Assembly (NCBI GenBank): GCA_947625285.1
Contig: CANQNS010000003.1
Location: 124,001-188,000 of the forward strand
Origin: an uncultured Oscillospiraceae bacterium
GTDB lineage: Bacteria > Bacillota > Clostridia > Oscillospirales > Oscillospiraceae
DNA: 64,000 nucleotides
Direction of reading: 5' to 3'
The notes below the pieces were generated by a model that worked only from the letters and a program-made list of their open reading frames with translations, did not search any database and was not told where the DNA came from. This document shows, in pieces, positions 15,151-24,091 of this stretch. The first letter of the stretch is position 1; the number at the start of each line of letters is the position of its first letter. A program made the position numbers and the translations under genes.

Positions 15151-18108
15151 TCATCCCTCCAGATCCAGGACAGCTTCCTCAAAGTCCTGCCTGCGCTCCA
15201 GCCTGCAGGGGATGCCTTCCGCGTTGAGCAGATCGCACAGCGCGGGGGCGTAGGGATCGTTTTTCAGGCGGGACATATAGGTTATCAGATAGGAATCCGC
15301 CCAGCGCACGATCTCCACCGTTATCGGTATCGCTCCGGCGGGGAGTATGGTGGAGACGTCGATGATATGCTCGTCGATGCCCTTTCCGAAGTGGATCTCT
15401 CCCACGTAGCTTATCCCGAAGGTATAGCGGCCCACCGCCTTTTCGCTGATCTTTGAACAGTAGGCCAGCTTTTCCTCAAGCTTTTGATGGTCTTGGTCCA
15501 GGCGGCGCATCTGCTGGTACTCTCTCTGGGCCGCCGCCGTGATATTGCAAGGGTCGGCCTCCGCCGTTATCCGCTCCCGTATCGCGGCAAGGCCCTGCTT
15601 CACGGGCCGGCGGGCCATGTCCTCCTCAAACGCTATGGAGAGGGTGCCTACGCAGCACTGCATGGTCGCTTCCGCCTGATAAGAGGGCCTTGCGTCAACG
15701 GCCATGGCGGACACGATGGGAACGCCGTCCAGCGCGTTTCTGTCCGCGATCACCTTGCTCATAAAATACGTGAACATGGCCGCGGTGCTCGTATCGTTTT
15801 CCCGGACGAAGCGGTCCGTATTCTCACCGTCAACGGTGAAATGGAAATGCGCGCATCTGCCCTTGTCCTCGATCAAGCCGTCACCGACGGTATAGGCCCG
15901 CTCATATTGGGCCCGCTCCCTCGGGGCGGCCGGCTCATCGGGCAAAAACAGCGTGCTGTCGGCATATTCTCTGGGGTCCTCGGGCGTGTCCGCCAGGATG
16001 AGGCCGTCGATCCCGTCCGGCGTCGTGCCATATTTCCTGCTGCAATAGTAATAGGCCAGCGTCTGCAGGAATTTAAGGCTGCCAACACCGTCGTTCGTCC
16101 CGTGGAACATATCCACGGTCACCTCGCTGCCGCTGTAGCCGATCCGCGTCAAAAACCCATTGTTGCCGCTGCCGCCGATGGTCTTTCTGCCGCCGTCGTT
16201 ATGATGGATAACGGGTCTGTTGTTGTTTATGGCGCAGTAATAGCGGTTCTCGTCACGGACGATCTTAAAGCCGAACGCTTTGAATCTCGCAATAGCCATT
16301 TCCGCCGCGTATTGCAGCGCGGAAGGGTCGATATCCTCATCGAAACGGAGGGAAAAACGCGGCGACTGGGTCTTTCTGTAAAACCGCATGCTCACGGGCG
16401 TGCGAAGTCTGCCCTGGCTGTCGAACTGGTCCTTGAATTTCGGGTCGTCCGCGGCGTTACGCTCCTGGCGCACCGCGCCGTTCCATACGTCCGCCAGCTT
16501 TTGAGGCGTTTTGCACTTGTAGATATTCTCGATGGTGAGCCCCTCAAGCTCCACGGAGAGGATCATGGCCTGGATGGAATCGCCGCCGAGCTCAAAGAAA
16601 TCGTCCGTTATGCCCACGGGGGACACGCCCAGGATCTTCTCAAAGGCCGCGCACAGCGTCTTTTCCTTTTCGCTCTCAGGCGGAACGTATTCGCGCTGGT
16701 CGGCCTTTTCCTTGGGGGCTTTCAGGCTCTTTCGGTCGATCTTCCCGTTGGCGTTGACCGGCAGCTTTTCCAGCTTTACGTAGTGCGTGGGTATCATATA
16801 CTCGGGCAGAGAGGCGGAAAGGGCGTTTTTGATATCGTCCGGCGTAAGCTCTCTGTCGGTGGTATAAAACGCGCACAGGTATGTCTGGCCGTGGGGATTC
16901 ACAAAGCCTTTCACGGCGGCGGAGGTCACGCCCGCCAGGGCCGAGACGGCCGCCTCGGTCTCCCCGAGCTCAACACGCTGGCCGTTGATCTTCACCATCC
17001 AGTCCTTGCGGTCCACATACACGAGATTCCCGTCGGGAAGCATACGGCAGATGTCGTTCGTGTGGAAGCAGACGCTGCCGTCGTCGAGCTTCTGGAAGGC
17101 CTTCTCCGTCTGCTCCGGCAGCTTGTAATAGCCCGACGCTATGTCACCGACGATGCACAGCTCGCCCTCCTCGCCGGCCGTGCCGATATGCCCGTCGTCG
17201 CAAAGGAGGAACGCCTGTATGCCATCCGCCGCTTTTCCTATGGGGGTGTTATCATAGGAGGCGTCCACTTCAAACATCACGGCGACGCCGGCTGTCTCGC
17301 TGCAGCCGTACAGATTCATAAAGCGGTAACCATGCCCGGTGATCCGGGAAACGCGCTCGCTCCCCGTCACCACCAGCCGCAGATCGCTGCTGTCGGTCTT
17401 CAGGAGCTTGAGCATCTGCGGGCTTATGAACGCGGTGGTGATCTTGTGGTCCTCTATATACTGGCCCAGGGCGCGGATGTCCCTGCGCTTTTCCTCGGGC
17501 AAGATATGGACGGTCTGCCCTTGGGAAAGGGGAGTATAGATATCCACCATCATCACGATGAAGCTGAAAGGACCGCAGCACAGGTGGATGTCCTTATCCG
17601 TTGAATCGAACGCCTTGGCATGGCGGACCACAGACGCGGCCATGCTCCGATGGGTGTGTACGATGCCCTTGGGGTTGCCCGATGAACCGGAGGTATAGAT
17701 AAGGAACGCCTTATCGTCCAGCCCGACCGGCACACCCTCGGCGGGCTCATGGGTAAGAGCCTGCTGAACGAGCTCGTCGTCGATGACGAACTTCGCGCCG
17801 CAATCTTTGCTTATATGCTCGATCCTTGCCTGGGGATATTCAGAAGAAAGCGGGGCAAACGCTGCTCCCGCTTTCAACACACCTATCTCGGCCGCGATGT
17901 ATTCGGCGCATCTCGACATGCAAATGGGCACAAGGTCTCCCTTGGTGACGCCCTTATCCATAAGGGCCCCGCAGATCCGGGAGCTTTGCTCATCGAGCTG
18001 GGCATATGTGATATGCCTTTTGCCATCCATATCGATCAGAGCATTCTTTGAGGAATACTTTTCCGATACTTCCCTGAATATCTCAAGGAACGTTTTTGCC
18101 GCGCCCAT
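15151..18108 (-). CDS. Single-module NRPS-like protein: adenylation, carrier, condensation
   Basis: A free-standing module of 985 residues. The adenylation domain covers about 1-465: TSGSSGNPKG at 139-148, NLYGCSETAG, YVDRKDWMVKINGQR, and NGKIDRKSL at its end. The carrier domain is about 475-545 with ELGGDSIQ, where Ser511 would carry phosphopantetheine. Residues about 555-985 form a condensation/alcohol-acyltransferase-like domain with HGTNDG (His669, Asp673). No thioesterase or reductase domain follows. The expected chemistry is activation of one amino or aryl acid, loading on the carrier, and transfer to an acceptor by the last domain. A phosphopantetheinyl transferase must come from elsewhere. 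I did not attempt substrate-code prediction. Confidence 0.88.
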   Translation of the reverse strand: MGAAKTFLEIFREVSEKYSSKNALIDMDGKRHITYAQLDEQSSRICGALMDKGVTKGDLVPICMSRCAEYIAAEIGVLKAGAAFAPLSSEYPQARIEHISKDCGAKFVIDDELVQQALTHEPAEGVPVGLDDKAFLIYTSGSSGNPKGIVHTHRSMAASVVRHAKAFDSTDKDIHLCCGPFSFIVMMVDIYTPLSQGQTVHILPEEKRRDIRALGQYIEDHKITTAFISPQMLKLLKTDSSDLRLVVTGSERVSRITGHGYRFMNLYGCSETAGVAVMFEVDASYDNTPIGKAADGIQAFLLCDDGHIGTAGEEGELCIVGDIASGYYKLPEQTEKAFQKLDDGSVCFHTNDICRMLPDGNLVYVDRKDWMVKINGQRVELGETEAAVSALAGVTSAAVKGFVNPHGQTYLCAFYTTDRELTPDDIKNALSASLPEYMIPTHYVKLEKLPVNANGKIDRKSLKAPKEKADQREYVPPESEKEKTLCAAFEKILGVSPVGITDDFFELGGDSIQAMILSVELEGLTIENIYKCKTPQKLADVWNGAVRQERNAADDPKFKDQFDSQGRLRTPVSMRFYRKTQSPRFSLRFDEDIDPSALQYAAEMAIARFKAFGFKIVRDENRYYCAINNNRPVIHHNDGGRKTIGGSGNNGFLTRIGYSGSEVTVDMFHGTNDGVGSLKFLQTLAYYYCSRKYGTTPDGIDGLILADTPEDPREYADSTLFLPDEPAAPRERAQYERAYTVGDGLIEDKGRCAHFHFTVDGENTDRFVRENDTSTAAMFTYFMSKVIADRNALDGVPIVSAMAVDARPSYQAEATMQCCVGTLSIAFEEDMARRPVKQGLAAIRERITAEADPCNITAAAQREYQQMRRLDQDHQKLEEKLAYCSKISEKAVGRYTFGISYVGEIHFGKGIDEHIIDVSTILPAGAIPITVEIVRWADSYLITYMSRLKNDPYAPALCDLLNAEGIPCRLERRQDFEEAVLDLEG

Positions 18109-18147
18109 AGCTAAACCTCCGATAGCTCAAAATGATCTTCACGCGCC

Positions 18148-18444
18148 TTATTCAATGTTCAAAAGATCGGTGAAGCCCGTCACCTCAAAGATCTCCCGAA
18201 CATCGTCGTTCACATTTTTCACCGTCATCGACCCCTGCTTGTTCATGATCTTCTGGGCGGACAACAGCACGCGCAGCCCCGCGGAGGAGATGTACATAAG
18301 CTCGGACAGGTCGATCACGACCTTCGTGATCCCCTCGTGGCTCTCCTTGAACGCCTTTTCAAACTCAGGAGCGGTCACCGTGTCAAGACGTCCCTTGGGG
18401 GCGAGAAACAGCTGATCTCCATCGACTTTCTTAACGATCTCCAT
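18148..18444 (-). CDS. STAS-domain anti-anti-sigma protein
   Basis: A 98-residue single STAS domain of the SpoIIAA/RsbV kind. In that family the unphosphorylated form binds an anti-sigma kinase and frees its partner. The phosphorylation loop is LMYISSAGLRVLL with Ser53/Ser54; SSAGLR proteins are normally phosphorylated on the second serine. First gene of the operon that ends with the MATE-RsbW fusion, so the fused ATPase is the obvious kinase partner. A GGAGGTAC ribosome site precedes the ATG. The 164 bases upstream hold no gene and no promoter I trust. Confidence 0.9.
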   Translation of the reverse strand: MEIVKKVDGDQLFLAPKGRLDTVTAPEFEKAFKESHEGITKVVIDLSELMYISSAGLRVLLSAQKIMNKQGSMTVKNVNDDVREIFEVTGFTDLLNIE

Positions 18445-18608
18445 GTATGTACCTCCATTATAGTACTATTTTTTGCTATAAATATTGGACTGATCGGCGG
18501 CCCTGACCGCGTTCCCGCGATCGGGCCGGATGCTTTAGCACGGTGCTTGATTAGCCGCTTAAAACTTATACCCATGATTGTACAGCAAAAAGCCAAAAAG
18601 TCAAGCGG

Positions 18609-20090
18609 TCAATTTGCGCCATAATGGCCGGGGCGCAGGGGCTCCGACGAGGGCAGCAGCGCCACCGCGCCGCCGGCGTCCACCTGGGCCTTGGCATAGA
18701 CCGTCCCGCCGCTCTCCACCGTGAGACTGCTGACAAGGGACCGTTCCCGGACCACCCAGACGCCGTTTTCCGCCACGGTCACGTCCAGCGTGGCCCCGCT
18801 CTTGGCGCAGGGCTCGTTTTGGACGTGGCCCTGCAGGTAGTACTGGTCCCGGGTGTAGGCGGAAAGCTGGATATAGGCGGCGTACCGTTCCTGGCAGGGC
18901 CGGCCCCCCAGGCCCAGCGCGGCGTAGCGGACGCCCTCCAGCCCGGACAGGGCGTCCAGGCTCTCCGCTCGATAGGGGACGGCCTTGATGGTGGAGGTGA
19001 GGGCCGCGTCCCCCCAGAGGACCGCGTTCCGGCCCACCGTGACGGACAGGCTGTCGCCCCGCTGGCCGTACCAGCCGGTGCCGTTATAGATATCGCCTTC
19101 GTAAAGGCCGTATGTGAACGTTACGTCAAGGCTCTCCGCCGGGTCCTCGCCGGCGGGGGGCAGGGCGGGGTCGTCGCTGCCGGAGCCGGAGGCGGGGGCG
19201 CAGTCATAGTTGACGCCTGGAAAACCGGTCTGGCCGCCCACGTCCCGCTCGTCGTAATAGCCGCCGTCCGCCCGCTGGTCCCCGTCGTCGTCCATCATCT
19301 GCAGAAGGACCCCGCTGTCGGAGGCGACGCGGGCGTTGTCAAAAACCAGCGCGCCGCTGCCGCGCTTATAGAGCACCGCCGCGTCCCGGCTGTGGATGGC
19401 GGCGCCCTCGTTCACCGTGACCTGGGCCGCGTCCCCGGCCAGCAGCAGGCCGAATACCCCGTCGATGGAGCAGGTCCCGCCCCGGCCGGTGGTCACGCCC
19501 GTATAGCCGCCGGCGGCGTCGTACAGGGGGATGGTGCCAGTGGAGGAGCCCAGCCAGAGGCTCTCCGCGCCGTCCAGCACCGCGCCGTAGGTGACGCCGG
19601 AGACCGTCACGCCGTAGAGCCAGCTCTCGGAGCCCGGGCCGCAGTACAGCCCCCAGCCGGAGCCCAGAGGATCGTTTTTGTCATAGCCCAGGACCCGCCC
19701 GCCGGCGGCGGTGGCGTCGGGGGCGAGGGACAGCTTCGCGTCCACGGCGGCGAAGCTGCCGCCATCGTTGGAGATAAGGCCCCAGCCGGCGGAGCTCACC
19801 TGGCTGCGGACCAGGTCCAGCCCGGCGTCCGGGCCGGAGACGGTCACGGGCTCCGCCTGGCCGGTGACGCCCAGGGTCCAGTCCGGCCCCGCCGGATCCG
19901 ACGCCAGAGGTAAGGAAAGGCTCGCGTCCGTCAGAAGGGCATAGTCGTCCCCGGAGACGGAAAGGGTCCCGCCATAGGCCGCGCCATAGGCGGTCCTGTC
20001 GAGGGGAGGAGCGCTGTCCGCGCATGCGCCGCCGCCTGGCAGCAGACTGGCCGCCACGATGGCCGCGATGATCCGTTTCAGTTTTCGCAC
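18609..20090 (-). CDS. Exported protein of unknown function, beta-helix-like
   Basis: A protein of 493 residues with an N-terminal signal sequence (MRKLKRIIAAIVAASLLPGG). The following GACADS could be a weak lipobox, but it does not fit the usual LxGC pattern well. The rest is rich in Gly, Ser, Asp, Val and Thr, with short alternating strands (SWLYGVTVSGVTYGAVLDG, VTVNEGAAIHS, LTVESGGTVYAKA) like right-handed beta-helix surface proteins. No catalytic motif, LPxTG or SLH repeat is seen. A GTG start at 20090 with AGGAGGC upstream. Probably displayed at the cell surface; function unknown. Confidence 0.6.
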   Translation of the reverse strand: MRKLKRIIAAIVAASLLPGGGACADSAPPLDRTAYGAAYGGTLSVSGDDYALLTDASLSLPLASDPAGPDWTLGVTGQAEPVTVSGPDAGLDLVRSQVSSAGWGLISNDGGSFAAVDAKLSLAPDATAAGGRVLGYDKNDPLGSGWGLYCGPGSESWLYGVTVSGVTYGAVLDGAESLWLGSSTGTIPLYDAAGGYTGVTTGRGGTCSIDGVFGLLLAGDAAQVTVNEGAAIHSRDAAVLYKRGSGALVFDNARVASDSGVLLQMMDDDGDQRADGGYYDERDVGGQTGFPGVNYDCAPASGSGSDDPALPPAGEDPAESLDVTFTYGLYEGDIYNGTGWYGQRGDSLSVTVGRNAVLWGDAALTSTIKAVPYRAESLDALSGLEGVRYAALGLGGRPCQERYAAYIQLSAYTRDQYYLQGHVQNEPCAKSGATLDVTVAENGVWVVRERSLVSSLTVESGGTVYAKAQVDAGGAVALLPSSEPLRPGHYGAN

Positions 20091-20294
20091 CCGGGACGCC
20101 TCCTTTCCACATGAAGTCCGTACCCGTCTATTTTAAATGAAAATCCGCCCCAATGCAATCATAAAAACGCACGCCCTCCCGGAGAGCCATTTTGTCGGCG
20201 TTAGGGGCGTTCGTGCCGATTATTAACAGTTTGTTCAACACAAGCCGGAGTGAATGGGGTATTCTAATGATAAGAACGAACATTAGGTGATAGC

Positions 20295-20711
20295 ATGAAT
20301 TTCAGACAGAGGATCGCACGATTCATGTATGGCCGCAACGGCTATGACGCCTACAGCCAGTTTTTGCTGCTGGCCGCCATCGTGCTGGTGGTGGCGAGTA
20401 TGCTGTTCAGCCGCCTGCCGGCGGTGGCGTTGCTGCTGCAGATGGGGGAGTATGCCGTACTCGTCTACTGCGTCTTTCGCGTCCTCTCCCGCAACGTCCT
20501 GAAAAGACAGCAGGAGAACGCCCGCTATTACGAGCGGCGGCAGAGGTTCCTTCGCTGGGCCCGGGGCCTGAAGGACCGCTGGCAGCAGCGAAAGGAGTAC
20601 AAATTCTTCCGCTGTCCCTCCTGCCACGCGCTGCTGCGGGTGCCCAGGGGGAAGGGCCGGCTGCAGCTTACCTGCCGCAAATGCGGCAACCGCTTCGAGC
20701 GTAAGACATGA
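20295..20711 (+). CDS. Membrane protein with C-terminal zinc ribbon
   Basis: A protein of 138 residues: two hydrophobic helices at about residues 22-40 and 45-65, an Arg/Gln-rich cytoplasmic stretch, then a zinc ribbon CPSCHALLRVPRGKGR...CRKCGNRF at about 112-134. The four cysteines are intact. It overlaps the next gene (a DnaJ-domain membrane protein) by four bases in an ATGA junction, so the two are translated together. Known in outline from Clostridia as an uncharacterised pair. A chaperone-related role at the membrane is only suggested by that partner. Confidence 0.72.
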   Translation: MNFRQRIARFMYGRNGYDAYSQFLLLAAIVLVVASMLFSRLPAVALLLQMGEYAVLVYCVFRVLSRNVLKRQQENARYYERRQRFLRWARGLKDRWQQRKEYKFFRCPSCHALLRVPRGKGRLQLTCRKCGNRFERKT

Positions 20712-21151
20712 ATCCATACGACGTGCTGGGCGTGGCGTCGGATGCGTCGGACGAAGAGATCGCCAGGGCCTATAAGAAGCTGGCTAAGCGGTACCACCCG
20801 GACCTGCACCCCGGCGACGCGGCGGCCGCGGAACAGATGGGCCGCGTCAACCGCGCCTATGACGACATCAAGGCCATGCGCCAGCAGGGGACGAGCCCGG
20901 ACCCGTCCGGGCGGACCTGGCAGGGCCCGTCCGACGCGGGATGGTCGGCCTATTACACCTACCGCCCGCCCCGGCGCAGCCCCGTGGCCGCACTGATCGC
21001 GGCGCTGGTGCTGTTTTTCATCATCCGATTCATTTTCAGCCTGCTCTTCGCCGGGCACGGAGGCGGATATTACTACATGGAGCCCGGCACGGGCGTGGGT
21101 CCCGGCGGCTATTACGGCTATTACCAGACCGTGCCTTACGGGGATCAATAA
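20708..21151 (+). CDS. J-domain membrane protein
   Basis: A protein of 147 residues with an N-terminal J-domain at about residues 2-60, including the HPD motif (RYHPDLHPGD) needed to stimulate DnaK ATPase. A Pro/Arg linker is followed by a membrane helix (VAALIAALVLFFIIRFIF) at about 95-118 and a Gly/Tyr-rich tail. It lacks the zinc-finger and client domains of DnaJ itself, so it probably recruits DnaK to a membrane site. Its start overlaps the zinc-ribbon gene by four bases. Confidence 0.85.
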   Translation: MNPYDVLGVASDASDEEIARAYKKLAKRYHPDLHPGDAAAAEQMGRVNRAYDDIKAMRQQGTSPDPSGRTWQGPSDAGWSAYYTYRPPRRSPVAALIAALVLFFIIRFIFSLLFAGHGGGYYYMEPGTGVGPGGYYGYYQTVPYGDQ

Positions 21152-21152
21152 A

Positions 21153-21188
21153 GCGGACAGCGCGTAGCACTGTCCGCCGTATTTTTTT
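21153..21188 (+). terminator. Terminator after the J-domain gene
   Basis: Stem GCGGACAG at 21153-21160 with CTGTCCGC at 21170-21177, then a run of seven T at 21182-21188. It lies between convergent genes. Confidence 0.85.
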
Positions 21189-21190
21189 GT

Positions 21191-22204
21191 CTACCGCCTG
21201 CCGGCTCCTCCGCCGCCGCTGTGGCCGCCGAAGCCGCCGCCGTGGCCTCCGCTGTGGAAACCGCCGCCGCCGCGAAAGCTGCCGCCGCTGCGAAAACCGC
21301 CGGTCCGCCGTCCGGCTCCGCTGACCCTGTTTGCACCGCCAGGGCCGCGGCTCCAGCCGCCGCCCATGAAGCCGCCGGGCCCGCCGAAACCGCCGGGACC
21401 TGGCCCCGGACCGGGACCGGGGGGCGGGGGCGGCTGACGCCGGTACCAGTCGTTATACCGCCGGCGGCCGCCGAACCAGAAGATGGGGAAGAAGCCGCCG
21501 GTATAGCCCCAGCGGCGCATCCGGGTGAACCGGCTCATGGCCCCCAGCACCCACAAAAACAGCAGGATGCCCACCACGAACAGGGCCACCGCGAAGCCGG
21601 AAAATCCCGTGTCCACGGCCTGGGCCGGGGCGTAGGGGTCATAGTAGCCGCCGGAGTAGGGGACGCTCTCATAGCCGCCGCCGGCGTCGGAAAGGTCCGC
21701 GCCGTAGTAGTCCGCGTACCAGGCCGCCAGCTGGCCCGCCAGGGTCTGCACGCCCTTGTCGAACTGGCCGGCGTCGATATAGTCCCAGAAGTACTGGTCC
21801 AGATACCGTCCGGCGGTGTCGTCGTCAAAGGCGTCCGACAGGCCGCGTCCCACGGCCAGCCAGCCCCGGTATTCCTCCGACACCAGCAGGAGCAGCATCC
21901 CGTTGGACTGGGCGGAGCTGCCCACGCCCCAGTCGTTCAAAAGCTCCGTGGCGGCCAGGTCCGAATCCTCGGCCAGATAGGGCACCGTGACAACCACAAG
22001 CTGGGCCTGGCTGCATTCCGGCTCCAGAAGGCTCGCGTTGTACGAGGCGACCAGCTCCTCCGTCTCGGCGCTGAGCACGTTGGCCGTGTCCCGGACATAA
22101 AAGCCGTCGCCGGTCCCGGGCTCCAGATCGATAGCCAGGGCGGGTATCGCCAGCAGCGTCACGGAAAGGACCGCCGCCAGCGCGCAGGAAACGAGCTTTT
22201 TCAT
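21191..22204 (-). CDS. TPM-domain membrane protein (YgcG-like)
   Basis: Seen: a signal peptide (MKKLVSCALAAVLSVTLLAIPALA), a TPM domain at about residues 30-175 (FYVRDTANVLS, LVVVTVPYL, GWLAVGRGL), a membrane helix near 200-222, and a C-terminal tail of Gly, Pro, Arg and Phe. TPM domains often act in photosystem repair in plants. In bacteria they pair with LemA, and their role is unclear. The ATG at 22204 follows GAGGGGTGA; an in-frame ATG at 22219 lies inside the stop of the upstream LemA-like gene. That gene is the immediate partner. Confidence 0.85.
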   Translation of the reverse strand: MKKLVSCALAAVLSVTLLAIPALAIDLEPGTGDGFYVRDTANVLSAETEELVASYNASLLEPECSQAQLVVVTVPYLAEDSDLAATELLNDWGVGSSAQSNGMLLLLVSEEYRGWLAVGRGLSDAFDDDTAGRYLDQYFWDYIDAGQFDKGVQTLAGQLAAWYADYYGADLSDAGGGYESVPYSGGYYDPYAPAQAVDTGFSGFAVALFVVGILLFLWVLGAMSRFTRMRRWGYTGGFFPIFWFGGRRRYNDWYRRQPPPPPGPGPGPGPGGFGGPGGFMGGGWSRGPGGANRVSGAGRRTGGFRSGGSFRGGGGFHSGGHGGGFGGHSGGGGAGRR

Positions 22205-22215
22205 CGCGTCACCCC

Positions 22216-22788
22216 TCATGGAAAGGTCTCCGGCGCGTCCACGAAGGCCAGATGCCGGAGAAGGCCGGTGGGGAACCGGTCCAGCACGTCCTCCCGGAAG
22301 GCCAGGATGTAGTCGTTGTAGCCGTTGTTATCCAAAGCCGCCTGCGCGCCGTCCAGGTCAGCGATGATCTGCTCATAATCGTCGTAGCTGTCGGACAGGG
22401 CCGCGCCGGAGGCCTTGACGGCCTTCACCGCCTCCACCGCCTCCGCCAAGGCCTGGCTGGCCGCGCCGGCGGCGGGGATGTCCCGGCGTTCCAGCGCGTC
22501 CAGCAGGTCCAGGCGGGCGGCGCGGAGCTGCTCGTAGGCTTCGGCATAGGGCTCGTTATCGCCGCCCACCACAGACAGCAGCCGGTTTGCCAGGTCCGCG
22601 CAGTTTTTCAGGTGGTCCCCGGGACAGGAGTAGACGCCCGCGTCCCGCAGAAGGCTCCTGTCAAAGAAGGCGGCCTCCGCCTTTCGGCAGGCTCGGCCCA
22701 GGCTCAGATGACAGCCGATCAGGCTGAACAGGATCACCACGACCACGAACACGCCTATGGCGGTGGAACGCTTTTTAAAAAAATCCAT
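22216..22788 (-). CDS. LemA-like membrane protein
   Basis: A protein of 190 residues with an N-terminal membrane helix (AIGVFVVVVILFSLIGC) and a long antiparallel helical body. The end (NGYNDYILAFREDVLDRFPTG) matches the C-terminal motif of the LemA family, and the rest is diverged. It is next to the TPM-domain gene, as LemA usually is, with its stop overlapping the possible upstream start of that gene. Probably a membrane-bound scaffold facing outward; no enzymatic motif. Confidence 0.75.
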   Translation of the reverse strand: MDFFKKRSTAIGVFVVVVILFSLIGCHLSLGRACRKAEAAFFDRSLLRDAGVYSCPGDHLKNCADLANRLLSVVGGDNEPYAEAYEQLRAARLDLLDALERRDIPAAGAASQALAEAVEAVKAVKASGAALSDSYDDYEQIIADLDGAQAALDNNGYNDYILAFREDVLDRFPTGLLRHLAFVDAPETFP

Positions 22789-22804
22789 AAAAAGCCTCGC
22801 AGAG

Positions 22805-22824
22805 TTTGGCTCCGCAGAGCCAAA
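22805..22824. other. Hairpin between telA and the LemA-like gene
   Basis: TTTGGCTC at 22805-22812 pairs with GAGCCAAA at 22817-22824 around a four-base loop. No T-run follows on the minus strand, so it may be a processing or attenuation hairpin. Confidence 0.5.
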
Positions 22825-22831
22825 TAAAGTT

Positions 22832-24052
22832 TTATCCCTTCATTTCAAGCAGCTTTTGCTTCAGCTGGCCCTCGATGCGGCCCAGCTCCTCCTCGGCCTG
22901 GGCCCGCCGGGCCCGGCCGTCGTCCTGGATCTTGCGAACGTCCTCCAGGGTGGCGATGAGCTCCTGGTTGGTCTGCTGCAGGGTCTCCAGGTCCACGATG
23001 CCCCGCTCGGCCTCCTGAGCCACGTCCACGGAGCCGGTGTGCAGCGCGGCGGCGTTCTCCTTGAGGAGCTGGTTAGTCATTTCGCTCACGTCGTGGGTGG
23101 CCTTCATAGCCTGCTGGGAGTTATACAAGCTCATGGCAAGCACCATCTGGCTCTTCCACAGGGGGATGGTGTTGTCGATGGCGGTCTGGATCTTCTCCAC
23201 CATGAGGGAGTCGTTGTTCTGGATCAGCCGGATCTGGGGGCTCATCTGGATGGAGATGACCCGGGTCAGCTCCAGGTCGTGGAGCTTCTTCTCAAAGCGG
23301 CCCAGCATGCTGGCGAAGTCGTTGGCGGCCTGGGCATCCTCCGGCTTGCCGGTATCCTCGGCCTTCTTCATGAGGGCGGGCAGCTCCGTGGAGCGAAGCT
23401 CCTCCAGGCGCAGCTTGCCGGCGATGATGTACATAGTCAGCTCCTTGAAGTAGGCCTGGTTCATCTCATACATATTGTCCATGGTGACGATGTCTTTGTT
23501 GAGGGTGATCCAGTGCTCGTTCAGGGCCTGGGTGATCTTGTCCACGTTGACCTCGGCCTTATCGTACTTGGTCTTCAGGTCGGAAAAGCTGCGGGTGGCC
23601 TTTTTGAAAAGCCCCTTCAGCCCCTTGGGCTGCCCGGCGGAAACGTCCAGCCCGCCCAGCTCCGCCACCAGGTCGGACAGCATATCGCCCACCTGGCCGA
23701 GATCCTTGGTGCGGACCTGCTCCAGCGCCTGGGCGGAGAACTCCGCGATGTTCTTCTGGGCGGCGGAGCCGTAGCCCAGCACCTGGGCGGTGTCGGTCAC
23801 GTCGATCTTCTTGGCGAATTCCCGCACGGCGGCCTGCTCCTCGGGAGCCAGGTCCTCGATGTCCAGCTTCTTCACAGGCGCGTCGGCCTGGGCCGCCGCC
23901 TGGGCAGCCTGGTCCGCCGCGCCGGCGGTCTGATCGGGGGCGGGGGCGGCCTGGGCCGCGGTCTGCGCGGCGGCGGGGGCCTCCGGGGCCCCGGGTGCGG
24001 CGGGAGTGGGGTCCAGGGTCAGATTGATCTCGTACTTTTTTTCGTCAGCCAT
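22832..24052 (-). CDS. telA: TelA-family toxic-anion-resistance protein
   Basis: A mostly helical cytoplasmic protein of 406 residues. The first 60 residues are an Ala/Pro/Gln-rich tail; from about 65 on it matches the TelA/KlaA family (LVAELGGLDVS, the KLHDLELTRVISIQMSPQIR segment, NTIPLWKSQMVLAMSLYN). Family members are linked to tellurite resistance and to cell-envelope stress in Firmicutes, with no proven enzymatic activity. It follows xpaC by about 40 bases, the standard Firmicute pair. Confidence 0.9.
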   Translation of the reverse strand: MADEKKYEINLTLDPTPAAPGAPEAPAAAQTAAQAAPAPDQTAGAADQAAQAAAQADAPVKKLDIEDLAPEEQAAVREFAKKIDVTDTAQVLGYGSAAQKNIAEFSAQALEQVRTKDLGQVGDMLSDLVAELGGLDVSAGQPKGLKGLFKKATRSFSDLKTKYDKAEVNVDKITQALNEHWITLNKDIVTMDNMYEMNQAYFKELTMYIIAGKLRLEELRSTELPALMKKAEDTGKPEDAQAANDFASMLGRFEKKLHDLELTRVISIQMSPQIRLIQNNDSLMVEKIQTAIDNTIPLWKSQMVLAMSLYNSQQAMKATHDVSEMTNQLLKENAAALHTGSVDVAQEAERGIVDLETLQQTNQELIATLEDVRKIQDDGRARRAQAEEELGRIEGQLKQKLLEMKG

Positions 24053-24091
24053 GGCGTTTGTTCCTTTCCTTATATATCATATCTTGATGTT

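Noticed and set aside
15484-17604. Plus-strand frame of 706 codons opposite the NRPS-like gene
   Set aside because: No family motif, biased composition, and the minus strand carries clear A, PCP and C motifs.
18457-18462. TATAAT on the minus strand before the STAS gene
   Set aside because: Transcription from it would start inside or after the ribosome site, so it is unlikely to be the working -10 box.
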